A DNA stretch of 12,470 nucleotides from an uncultured Collinsella sp. (GTDB taxonomy: Bacteria > Actinomycetota > Coriobacteriia > Coriobacteriales > Coriobacteriaceae): the NCBI GenBank assembly GCA_900549215.1, contig URNJ01000043.1, positions 1 to 12,470 on the forward strand, written 5' to 3'. Made by a program: the position numbers and the translations under genes. Shown in pieces: positions 6,291 to 12,470 of this stretch; positions within the stretch are counted from its first letter, which is position 1, and the number at the start of each line of letters is the position of its first letter. Below the pieces are notes generated by a model. It was not told where the DNA came from. It made no database searches and saw nothing but the letters and a program-made list of their open reading frames with translations.

Positions 6291-7400
6291 TTAGAGAAGT
6301 TCTTTGCGTGAAGCCAAGTAGGCGTGAGCATGGCGCTCAAGAACCTCGTCCTCAACGCTCGTTAGACGAATGGCGCCGAGTGCCGCGGGCAGCGGCAACA
6401 TACTGCGGTTCGAGCGGACAAACTGCTGCCTGCGGAACTCCTCGATATATGCGGCAGGCTCCAGATCGAAGGCAAGCTCCTCGATACCAAAGTCCTCCAA
6501 GCAGTCATCGACCTCAAAGACGTAATCGATATCGAAATCGCAGGCATCATGTGCTAGGCGTGCCTCAAAGCGAATGCCCTCGGACAACAGCTGGTAGGCA
6601 GGGGCCTGCGAAGCGGCATCGCCCAAGCAGGCGCGCAGGGTACGCTCCCCCGTCTTGCCAAAATCGAGCGCATGGCGAGCGCTCGGGTTCGTGGCCATCA
6701 GTACGTCCTTGCGGGCAGTCTGAGACCATTGAACGGCATTGACGAGCGCGACCTCCTCGCCCGCGAGAATCTCGGGGACGGTCTCAGTAAACTGATTCCA
6801 ACGGGACTTACTGCTCGAAAGCATGGTGCCAACAAGCACCACAAAGCCGAGCTTGAGGTCCTCGGGGTCCGCCTCACGAACAAGGTCGAGGTCACACACG
6901 ACCAAGCCCGGTTCGGGACGGAACGCGATAGCGGGAAGCGCATTCGACGACGAGGCAATGAGCGGCTTCATGGTCGTCGCGACCGTGAGCATGGCGTCGA
7001 AGGTCGTCGGCAGCAGCGCGCACTCGGTTCGGCCACACCACTGGTTGGCGCACCAGCTAACAACCGAGCAGGTTGCGGCATCGCCAACGGCGACAACCAG
7101 ATCGTCGCAGGTAATGCCGTTGGCAGACAAGGCGCCAAAGATAGCATCGGCATCGGCCAGCGTGGCACCAGCAGGCGAAACCTCAAGGGGAAGCTGTGAC
7201 ATGACAAAACCGGCGTCGACCAGCGCATGCTCGACGACCTCACCAAAACGCTCGGATGTGGCGTCGTTCCAAACGACCATCGCGCGCTTAGGCTTGCCCA
7301 CAGCCGAGGCAAACATGCGCGACAACTCATCGAACGCGCCCAATCCGACACGGACATCGACGCTGCGGTTTTGGAAATTGATCAGTTGACGGCGAATCAT
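6291..7400 (-). CDS. Divergent 3-dehydroquinate synthase-like protein, active site lost
   Basis: The protein has 369 residues from the ATG at 7398-7400, which overlaps the aroK TGA as ATGA. Its fold is recognisable as dehydroquinate synthase (AroB): VDVRVGLGAFDEL at 14-26, DDLVVAVGD at 99-107, LLPTTFDAM at 129-137, VCDLDLV at 168-174 and a C-terminal helical half of normal size. The catalytic positions are not conserved. By eye alignment the GGGVVGDLAGF motif is VGDAATCSVVSW, the Asp of QVDSSVGGKT is T139, the zinc-binding Glu of AEVIKYG is V188, the two His of GHTFGHA are K249 and R253, and HGEA is SEGI at 273-276. Normal catalysis is therefore unlikely. The frame is long and intact with ordinary codon use, so it is not a decayed pseudogene. 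It could be a structural or regulatory partner of AroK or a protein with a new activity. Confidence 0.8.
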   Translation of the reverse strand: MIRRQLINFQNRSVDVRVGLGAFDELSRMFASAVGKPKRAMVVWNDATSERFGEVVEHALVDAGFVMSQLPLEVSPAGATLADADAIFGALSANGITCDDLVVAVGDAATCSVVSWCANQWCGRTECALLPTTFDAMLTVATTMKPLIASSSNALPAIAFRPEPGLVVCDLDLVREADPEDLKLGFVVLVGTMLSSSKSRWNQFTETVPEILAGEEVALVNAVQWSQTARKDVLMATNPSARHALDFGKTGERTLRACLGDAASQAPAYQLLSEGIRFEARLAHDACDFDIDYVFEVDDCLEDFGIEELAFDLEPAAYIEEFRRQQFVRSNRSMLPLPAALGAIRLTSVEDEVLERHAHAYLASRKELL

Positions 7401-7930
7401 AGCAGCCCACGCTCCAAAAGCATCTCGGCACAAAGGTAGGAAACGTCCTCGAAGGACTTGTTGCGAATATCAAGGGTAATATCGGCGGCCTGGCGATACA
7501 GCGGACGGCGATGCTCAAACAAGCGCGCAGCATGCTCGGGCGAGCGGAAATCGGGCCGCGTGTCGGACCGACGAATCTGGCGAATCGAATCCTCGAAGTC
7601 GCCCTCGAGGTACACACACGTACCCATTTCGTGCATCAGCTCAATATTCACCGGCGTCTCGACGATACCGCCACCGCACGAAACCAACAGGCTACGCTCG
7701 CTTTGGAGCGAACGGAGCGCCGAGGTCTCGAGCTCGCGAAAACGATCCTCACCCTCGGTCTCAAAAATCTCGGTTACCGACTTACCGCAACGGCGCACGA
7801 CCAGTCGGTCGGTATCGATAAAACGCCGCTTGAACATAGTGCCGACGTTGCGCGCGAGCGTCGATTTGCCCGCGCCCAAAAAGCCGATAAAGAAGATATG
7901 GTCGCAGCCGTGTTTGGTGTGCTGGGACAT
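7397..7930 (-). CDS. aroK: Shikimate kinase
   Basis: Shikimate kinase transfers phosphate from ATP to the 3-OH of shikimate in the chorismate pathway. The protein has 177 residues, normal for the family. It shows Walker A GFLGAGKST at 16-24, the shikimate-binding DTD at 39-41, EGEDRFRELE around 59-68 with R65 the expected substrate-binding Arg, the glycine triad CGGGIV at 85-90, an Arg-rich lid segment RRSDTRPDF at 120-128, and RRPLY at 141-145 carrying the second substrate-binding Arg. All key residues appear intact, in contrast to the adjacent aroB-like gene that overlaps its stop by four bases. It starts eight bases after the HAD phosphatase gene; a GAGGAA lies about 14 bases upstream of the ATG and is only a modest ribosome binding site. 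Confidence 0.95.
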   Translation of the reverse strand: MSQHTKHGCDHIFFIGFLGAGKSTLARNVGTMFKRRFIDTDRLVVRRCGKSVTEIFETEGEDRFRELETSALRSLQSERSLLVSCGGGIVETPVNIELMHEMGTCVYLEGDFEDSIRQIRRSDTRPDFRSPEHAARLFEHRRPLYRQAADITLDIRNKSFEDVSYLCAEMLLERGLL

Positions 7931-7938
7931 AGCGAGAC

Positions 7939-8436
7939 CTATTCCTCGCAGGGAAGGTCGCGCAGGGCCCGGCGCTCAAAGATACGGAAGATCTGCGTAT
8001 ACCACAGGTCCTGAGTTGCCTGTGGCTTTCCCAAGATCGTGTCGACGCCGGCAAAGTTACCGCTCCACACGTCAGTGTAGAGCTGATCACCGATCAGCAC
8101 CGCCTCGTCGACCGTGGCGCCGAGGCGCTTAAGACCCGCCTTGAGGGCAAACGGCGCCGGCTTCATGGCGTGGCTGATGGCCTCGAGTCCCAGCTCGCGT
8201 GCTGATGCCATGACCTGGTCGCGATGCCAGTTGTTGGACACCATGCACAGCTTAAAGCCTTTGGCGCGGGCGGTATCGAGCCAAGCGGAAACCGCGGCGG
8301 GAACCTGCTCGGTGTCGCGCGGCACCAGGGTGTTATCGCGATCGAGCAGAATGGCGCGCTTGCCGTCGGCCCAAAGGGTATCAAGGTCGATGCGATCGAC
8401 CGAGGCAACGTAACGTTTGGGGCTAAAAATCCTCAT
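7939..8436 (-). CDS. YqeG-family HAD-IIIA phosphatase
   Basis: The 165-residue protein is a HAD-superfamily hydrolase of the YqeG type, related to the phosphatidylglycerophosphate phosphatase group (GEP4-like); its substrate in bacteria is not known from sequence. HAD motifs in order are DRDNT at 32-36 (nucleophile D32, acid/base D34), motif II Ser in MVSNN (S67), motif III Lys in MKPAP (K92), and motif IV GDQLYTD at 116-122 (D117, D122). The start MRIFSPKRYV at ATG 8434-8436 is one base after the mltG stop and matches the short N-terminus of the family. In Bacillus yqeG lies near a shikimate gene (aroE) as well. Here it sits between mltG and aroK in one transcription unit. Confidence 0.9.
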   Translation of the reverse strand: MRIFSPKRYVASVDRIDLDTLWADGKRAILLDRDNTLVPRDTEQVPAAVSAWLDTARAKGFKLCMVSNNWHRDQVMASARELGLEAISHAMKPAPFALKAGLKRLGATVDEAVLIGDQLYTDVWSGNFAGVDTILGKPQATQDLWYTQIFRIFERRALRDLPCEE

Positions 8437-8437
8437 G

Positions 8438-9871
8438 CTAATTCCAAGACTGTTGATGCTCTTCGTAGGTTTGCGAGAAGTACTCCTCGTCCTGCGTAAT
8501 GTAGAAATACAGGTCATCGGAGTCGGTCGGCTCAAGCGTGGCCTTGAGTGCCTCGAGCGACGGAGAGCAGATGGGCGTGGGCGGAAGGCCCTCGTGCTTG
8601 TAGGTGTTATAGGGACTATCGCTCTGCAGGTCGTCGGCGGTAACCTCGCCACCGGTGACATACATCATAGTCGCATCGCTGTTGAGATAGCGCAGGCCAT
8701 CGAGCTTGCCGGCAAGGCGGTTGTAGAAAACCGAGGCCACATGCGCACGTTGATCGGCGTTGAGGCCCTCGCGCTCAACGATAGAGGCCAAGTTGACGAT
8801 GTCGTAGTCGGACATCTCCACACCGTAGCGTTCCTTGATCTTGGCTTCGCAGCTCGCAAAGTCAAGCGACTTGTACTCGGTCTTAAACTGATCGAGCATA
8901 GCGCGAATCACGCCATCGGCCGTCGGCGAATCGCCCAACGAATAGGTCTTGGGGAACAAGAAACCCTCGAGCGAGTCGTTGGCGGCACCCTTAAGGAAGC
9001 TATAGTCGTCCACGTAGTTGGAGGCCTTGGCCTGGTTGAGGAAGTCTTCCTTAGAGATGCTGTCGTAGGCCTGGGCCACACGGTCGGCGACTTGATCGAC
9101 CGTCAGGCCCTCAGGGATAGTCAGCGTATTGGAGCCCGCGTTGGGGCCTTCCATGAGCTGCTGAACAACCTTGGTCGCATCCATGAGTGTGGTGAACGAA
9201 TAATCACCAGGCTTGAGCGACATATCGGCGTTGAGCTTTTTCACCGCCGCATAGTAATCCTTGGGATTTTCTACGATATGGTTCTCGGAGAGAATCGAAG
9301 CGATGCTGTCACCCGAGGCACCATCGGGAATCGTGATAGTAACCTGCTGGCCTGCAACGACTTTCGCACCCTCACCGCCAAAGAAGCCCTTGACGGCTGG
9401 CACGACAAAGAAAACGATCGCGACAAGCGCAAGCACGGCAACAACGCCACCGATAATCATAGGCACCGGGGAGCTTTTCTTTTGAGCACCGCGACGAGCA
9501 TGCGTGTTGTAGCTCGAGCGGGTCGCCGGAGCAACGCCATGCGAACCACGAGCGTGATGCGAATGCGATTGGGGGGCCTGCGTTCGCTGGGTAGGTGCCT
9601 GCTGCTTAAAGCGGGTGCCGCCTGCAGGCTGGGCCGTACGAGCAGTGGGCTGCTGAGCCGCGTGAGAAGCCGAATGCTGAACCGAACGAGCAGAAGGCTG
9701 CTGACCCGTCCGTTGAACAGGTTGGGCCGAATGAGAGAAGGACTGCGCCGGGCGCGCGGCAGGCTGAGCTGCACGCTGCGCCGGCTGTGCCGGACGCTGG
9801 CCAGGCTGGGCAGGACGCGACGCCGGCTGCCGTGTACGATTTTGTTGGCGCGGATCGGAAGCGCTAGGCAT
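8438..9871 (-). CDS. mltG: Endolytic murein transglycosylase MltG with long disordered N-terminus
   Basis: MltG (YceG family) cuts nascent peptidoglycan strands at the membrane and is thought to set glycan length. The protein has 477 residues from ATG 9869-9871. Residues 1-135 are a basic, low-complexity cytoplasmic region rich in Gln, Pro, Ala, Arg and Ser, with PAQ/RPAQ repeats at about 18-50 and a His-Ser patch QSHSHHARGSHG at 101-112. One transmembrane helix follows at about 137-160 (MIIGGVVAVLALVAIVFFVV). The extracytoplasmic part includes a LysM-like segment (about 175-255), LEGFLFPKTY at 301-310, the catalytic Glu in ASIVEREG (E366), and the conserved end YNTY...GLPPTPICSPS (421-438) and YFSQTYEEHQQ. 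The start lies inside the last codons of ruvX (8-bp overlap). Confidence 0.95.
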   Translation of the reverse strand: MPSASDPRQQNRTRQPASRPAQPGQRPAQPAQRAAQPAARPAQSFSHSAQPVQRTGQQPSARSVQHSASHAAQQPTARTAQPAGGTRFKQQAPTQRTQAPQSHSHHARGSHGVAPATRSSYNTHARRGAQKKSSPVPMIIGGVVAVLALVAIVFFVVPAVKGFFGGEGAKVVAGQQVTITIPDGASGDSIASILSENHIVENPKDYYAAVKKLNADMSLKPGDYSFTTLMDATKVVQQLMEGPNAGSNTLTIPEGLTVDQVADRVAQAYDSISKEDFLNQAKASNYVDDYSFLKGAANDSLEGFLFPKTYSLGDSPTADGVIRAMLDQFKTEYKSLDFASCEAKIKERYGVEMSDYDIVNLASIVEREGLNADQRAHVASVFYNRLAGKLDGLRYLNSDATMMYVTGGEVTADDLQSDSPYNTYKHEGLPPTPICSPSLEALKATLEPTDSDDLYFYITQDEEYFSQTYEEHQQSWN

Positions 9872-10292
9872 GCGAAACCTCCTCGTTTTTACGATCGAGC
9901 CACGTCTGCAAAAACAGGCTGGCGGCAATCATGTCGATCTTGCCCCTCATCTGCTTTTCGTTGAGGCCCTGCTCGCGCAGGATACGCTTGGCCTCTTGCG
10001 AGGACAGACGCTCGTCCTCAAACTCCCACGGAAGATCGAGCTCGTCGGCAATCTTTTGCGCCACAGCGGCAACGCGCTCGGCCTGAGGGCCGGGCTCACC
10101 GGCCATGGTCAGGGGACGTCCGCTTACCAGGATGTCGGGCTCATAGTCCTCAACCAGGTAGCGGAACGTCTTGGCCATACCGGTGACCTCGGCAGCCGGA
10201 AGCACCTTGACGGGCATCGCCATCTTGCCATCACGGCTCGAGACGGCAATGCCGATCCTGGTCTCCCCTATGTCCAGCGCAAGCGCGACCAC
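9864..10292 (-). CDS. ruvX: RuvX/YqgF family resolvase-like nuclease
   Basis: YqgF/RuvX proteins are RNase H-fold nucleases: in E. coli the protein is implicated in 16S rRNA 5' end maturation, and it is annotated as a putative Holliday junction resolvase. The protein has 142 residues, normal length. Visible motifs are ALDIGETRIGIAVS at 5-18 with catalytic D7, the glycine/proline loop SGRPLTMAGEPGPQAERV at 57-74, DERLSSQEAKRIL at 93-105, and KIDMIAASLFLQTWL at 118-132 with the last acidic residue D120. The start is GTG at 10290-10292: an in-frame stop lies four codons upstream and no ATG precedes the first motif. It lies 17 bp after the restored alaS stop (36 bp after the stop of the shifted frame). 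Its end overlaps mltG by eight bases. Confidence 0.95.
   Translation of the reverse strand: MVALALDIGETRIGIAVSSRDGKMAMPVKVLPAAEVTGMAKTFRYLVEDYEPDILVSGRPLTMAGEPGPQAERVAAVAQKIADELDLPWEFEDERLSSQEAKRILREQGLNEKQMRGKIDMIAASLFLQTWLDRKNEEVSHA
9878..9884 (-). promoter_or_regulatory. Ribosome binding site of mltG
   Basis: GAGGAGG on the minus strand lies six bases before ATG 9869-9871, inside ruvX. It selects this start over an upstream in-frame ATG at 9926-9928 that would add 19 residues without family similarity. Confidence 0.7.
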
Positions 10293-10328
10293 AGTGACTT
10301 CTTAGATTCTTAGGCGCCGAGTGCGGTC

Positions 10329-12470
10329 TTAGCGGCCGCGAGGGCATCGGCGATACCGGCAGCGTTCTTGCCACCGGCCATGGGAATCGAGGGGCCCGCT
10401 CTTGCCACCGGCCTGGGCCATGTTGGGACGGCCACCACCGCGACCGTCAACCAGGCCCGCGATCTGCTTGATCACGTCACCGGCGTGGAACCCGGCCTTC
10501 ACGGCGTCATCGGAGCCGGCAGCGAGCAGGGCCGGAGTGCCCTTCTCAGTCACGCTGGCGACGACACAAGCGACAGGGCCGGCGACCTTCTGGTGCACGG
10601 TATCCCATACGTTGCGCAGGTCGGCAGCCTCAAGGCCCTGGAGCTCAGCGACGACGAGCTTGTAGCCGCCGAGCTCGACGGCGCCCTCGATGGCGCTGGA
10701 GATGGCGTCGGAGGAGCCACCGGTCAGAGCCTTCTTGAGCTTATTGGACGTCTCGCGCAGCTCGGCCTGCAGGTTCTCCACGCGAGCGGGAACCTCATCC
10801 ACGCGGCACTTGAGCGCAGTAGCAGCGGCGTCAACGAGTGCCAGGCGGTCGGCCATATAGTCGAGGGCACCCTTAGAGGTCACGGCCTCGATACGGCGGA
10901 CATTGGAGCCCGTGGAGGACTCGGAAATGATCTTGAACAGGCCGATCTCGGCGGTGTTGGCAGCGTGTGTGCCACCGCAGAGGTCGCGGGAGAACGGCTG
11001 GTCCTCAGCGCCCACGGAGACGACGCGGACGACGTCGCCATACTTCTCGCCAAACAGGGCGACAGCGCCGGCAGCCTTAGCCTCGTCGATGCCCATGACA
11101 CGGGTCACGACCGGCTTGGAAGCGAAGATCTGCTGGTTGACCAGGTCCTCGACAGCCTTGAGCTGCTCGGAGGACAGGGCCTCGAAGTGCGTAAAGTCAA
11201 AGCGCAGGTGCTCGGGCGTCACCAGCGAGCCGGCCTGGGAGACGTGCTCGCCCAGGACCTGCTTAAGGGCGGCGTCGAGCAGGTGCGTGGCGGTGTGGTT
11301 GCGGCGCAGGAAGCCACGGCGCTCGGCGTCGAGCGCGGCGGTAACAGCGGCACCGACAGCCAGCGTGCCCTCGGCAACGTGCGCGACGTGGGCATACAGG
11401 CCGTTGTGGTTCTTGGTGTCGGCAACGGTCAGCGAAACGCCCTCGGCGGAAAGCTCGCCGGCATCGCCCTGCTGGCCACCCATCTCGGCATAGAACGGAG
11501 TGCGGTCGAGAACGACCTCGACGTCCTCGCCGGCGGCAGCGGACTCGAAGGACTCGCCGTTGCGCACGATGGCAACAACCTTGGCGCCCTCGATCACATC
11601 GTTGTCATAGCCGTCGAACTCAGTCGCGGCGACCTTGTCGGAAAGCTCGACCCAAACGTCGTTGAAGCTGCCCCAGGCGTCGCCTTTGGCATTGGCGCGG
11701 GCGCGGGCCTTCTGGTCCTCCATGCAGGCAGTGAAGCCGTCCATATCGACATCGTGGCCAGCGGTGCCGGCGATCTCGACGGTCAGGTCGATGGGGAAAC
11801 CAAAGGTGTCGTGCAGCTTAAAGGCAACATCGCCCGGAAGCACAGCACCCTCGGCAAGCGCTGCCAGGGCCTCATCCAGGTAGACGCGACCGTTGTCGAG
11901 CGTCGTGGAGAAGCGCTCCTCCTCGGAGGCGACGATACCCTTGACGAGCGCGACGTTCTTGAGCAGCTCAGGATAGGCCTCGCCCATCTGAGCGTTGACC
12001 TCGTCGATAAACTTGGTCAGGAAGGCGCCCTCGATGCCCAGCAGGCGACCGTGGAACACGGCGCGGCGGAGCAGGCGGCGAAGGACGTACTCGCGACCCT
12101 CGTTACCGGGCAGGATGCCGTCAGAGATCATGAAGTCGACGGCACGGGAGTGGTCGGCGATGATGCGAAGAGAACGGCTGGCGCCGGAGTAATCGTCGGC
12201 GTCATAGGTCTTGCCGCTGATCTCCTCGCCCAGCTTGATGAGGTGCTGCATCAGATCGCCGTCGTAGTTAGCAGTCTTGTGCTGCATGATGGCGGCCATG
12301 CGCTCCAGGCCCATGCCCGTATCGAGGTTGCGGTGCGGCAGCTCCGGCATGGAGCCGTCCTCCTGACGGTCGTACTGGGTAAACACGAGGTTCCAGAACT
12401 CAAGGAAGCGGTCGCAGTCGCAGCCAGGCTTGCAGTCGGGGCTGGCGGCGGCGGGCTCCCTTGCGCCTGG
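10329..12470 (-). CDS. alaS: Alanine--tRNA ligase (5' end outside window, C-terminus frameshifted)
   Basis: AlaRS charges tRNA-Ala and edits mischarged Ser and Gly. The window starts within the aminoacylation domain: the frame is open from 12470 and shows CKPGCDCDRFLEFWNLVF (about 12380-12434) and LDTGMGLERM. The ATP-binding N-terminal motifs lie outside. The editing domain shows NHTATHLLDAA (about 11270-11300) and the Cys-His zinc site in RDLCGGTHAANT (about 10955-10986). After it come a coiled-coil segment ending near VENLQAELRETSNKLKK and the C-terminal DHHA1 part with GRGGGRPNMAQAGGK. The last residues of the open frame (SGPLDSHGRWQERCRYRRC, then PRGR) are unlike AlaRS. Another frame restores MAGGKNAAGIADALAAAKT, then ALGA, ending at 10310. 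The disruption is probably a sequence or assembly error or a recent mutation, since alaS is essential and only the extreme end is affected. Confidence 0.93.
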   Translation of the reverse strand, partial: PGAREPAAASPDCKPGCDCDRFLEFWNLVFTQYDRQEDGSMPELPHRNLDTGMGLERMAAIMQHKTANYDGDLMQHLIKLGEEISGKTYDADDYSGASRSLRIIADHSRAVDFMISDGILPGNEGREYVLRRLLRRAVFHGRLLGIEGAFLTKFIDEVNAQMGEAYPELLKNVALVKGIVASEEERFSTTLDNGRVYLDEALAALAEGAVLPGDVAFKLHDTFGFPIDLTVEIAGTAGHDVDMDGFTACMEDQKARARANAKGDAWGSFNDVWVELSDKVAATEFDGYDNDVIEGAKVVAIVRNGESFESAAAGEDVEVVLDRTPFYAEMGGQQGDAGELSAEGVSLTVADTKNHNGLYAHVAHVAEGTLAVGAAVTAALDAERRGFLRRNHTATHLLDAALKQVLGEHVSQAGSLVTPEHLRFDFTHFEALSSEQLKAVEDLVNQQIFASKPVVTRVMGIDEAKAAGAVALFGEKYGDVVRVVSVGAEDQPFSRDLCGGTHAANTAEIGLFKIISESSTGSNVRRIEAVTSKGALDYMADRLALVDAAATALKCRVDEVPARVENLQAELRETSNKLKKALTGGSSDAISSAIEGAVELGGYKLVVAELQGLEAADLRNVWDTVHQKVAGPVACVVASVTEKGTPALLAAGSDDAVKAGFHAGDVIKQIAGLVDGRGGGRPNMAQAGGKSGPLDSHGRWQERCRYRRCPRGR
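10366..10413 (-). repeat. 14-bp direct repeat with 34-bp period at the alaS frameshift
   Basis: The plus-strand sequence TCTTGCCACCGGCC occurs perfectly at 10366-10379 and at 10400-10413, in the same direction, with a period of 34 bp. Because 34 is not a multiple of three, gain of one period shifts the alaS frame. Removing one period gives MAQAGGKNAAGIADAL, ending at TAA 10310-10312. The spacer contains a GGGGCCC run (10391-10397), where a single-base error could also explain the shift. Confidence 0.75.

Noticed and set aside
8417..9964. 515-codon plus-strand open frame opposite mltG
   Set aside because: It mirrors the MltG codons and no recognisable domain is visible; the MltG motifs and ribosome binding site on the minus strand are decisive.
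10293..10309. Terminator between alaS and ruvX
   Set aside because: The short gap contains no inverted repeat or U-tract, so co-transcription is more likely.
12437..12470. Possible second frameshift in alaS at the right edge (PGAREPAAAS before the Cys-rich segment)
   Set aside because: This linker varies between AlaRS proteins and the frame is continuous with the conserved CDCDRFLEFWN segment; too little sequence is visible to claim a defect.

Overview
The window reads as chromosomal housekeeping DNA from a GC-rich Gram-positive bacterium, most likely class Coriobacteriia (Collinsella or a close relative). Three things support this: the high-GC codon use, the mixture of Firmicutes-type gene neighbourhoods (Asp23-nusB-xseB-tlyA-nadK-recN; M24 peptidase next to efp; a YqeG-type phosphatase), and the style of the AlaS sequence. 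The genus is an inference from the protein sequences and was not searched.

All fourteen genes lie on the minus strand, so transcription runs from right to left. Three units can be seen. The first, at the right, is alaS (its 5' part lies outside the window), ruvX, mltG, a yqeG-like HAD phosphatase, aroK and an aroB-like gene, tightly spaced or overlapping. The second is a single M24 (Xaa-Pro) peptidase gene. It has a 132-bp upstream gap holding a candidate promoter and a long stem-loop, and it ends in a good intrinsic terminator. The third has its own -10 element TATAAT and contains efp, an asp23-family gene, nusB, xseB, tlyA, nadK and recN, with the recN 3' end outside the window.

The third unit combines translation (EF-P), transcription and rRNA synthesis (NusB, TlyA rRNA methylation), DNA repair (XseB, RecN) and NADP supply (NadK). 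The first unit joins tRNA charging, RuvX (Holliday-junction and rRNA-processing family), glycan-strand termination (MltG) and the shikimate pathway. There is no mobile element, CRISPR array, tRNA or rRNA gene, and no gene-free stretch above 300 bp.

Two things deserve attention. The aroB-like gene is full length, but its zinc ligands and the glycine-rich NAD-binding motif of dehydroquinate synthase are gone, so it looks like a pseudoenzyme or a protein with a new role beside an apparently intact shikimate kinase. The alaS C-terminus is out of frame because of a 34-bp period bounded by 14-bp direct repeats (or, alternatively, a one-base indel in a GGGGCCC run). I see no convincing undescribed multi-gene system here.
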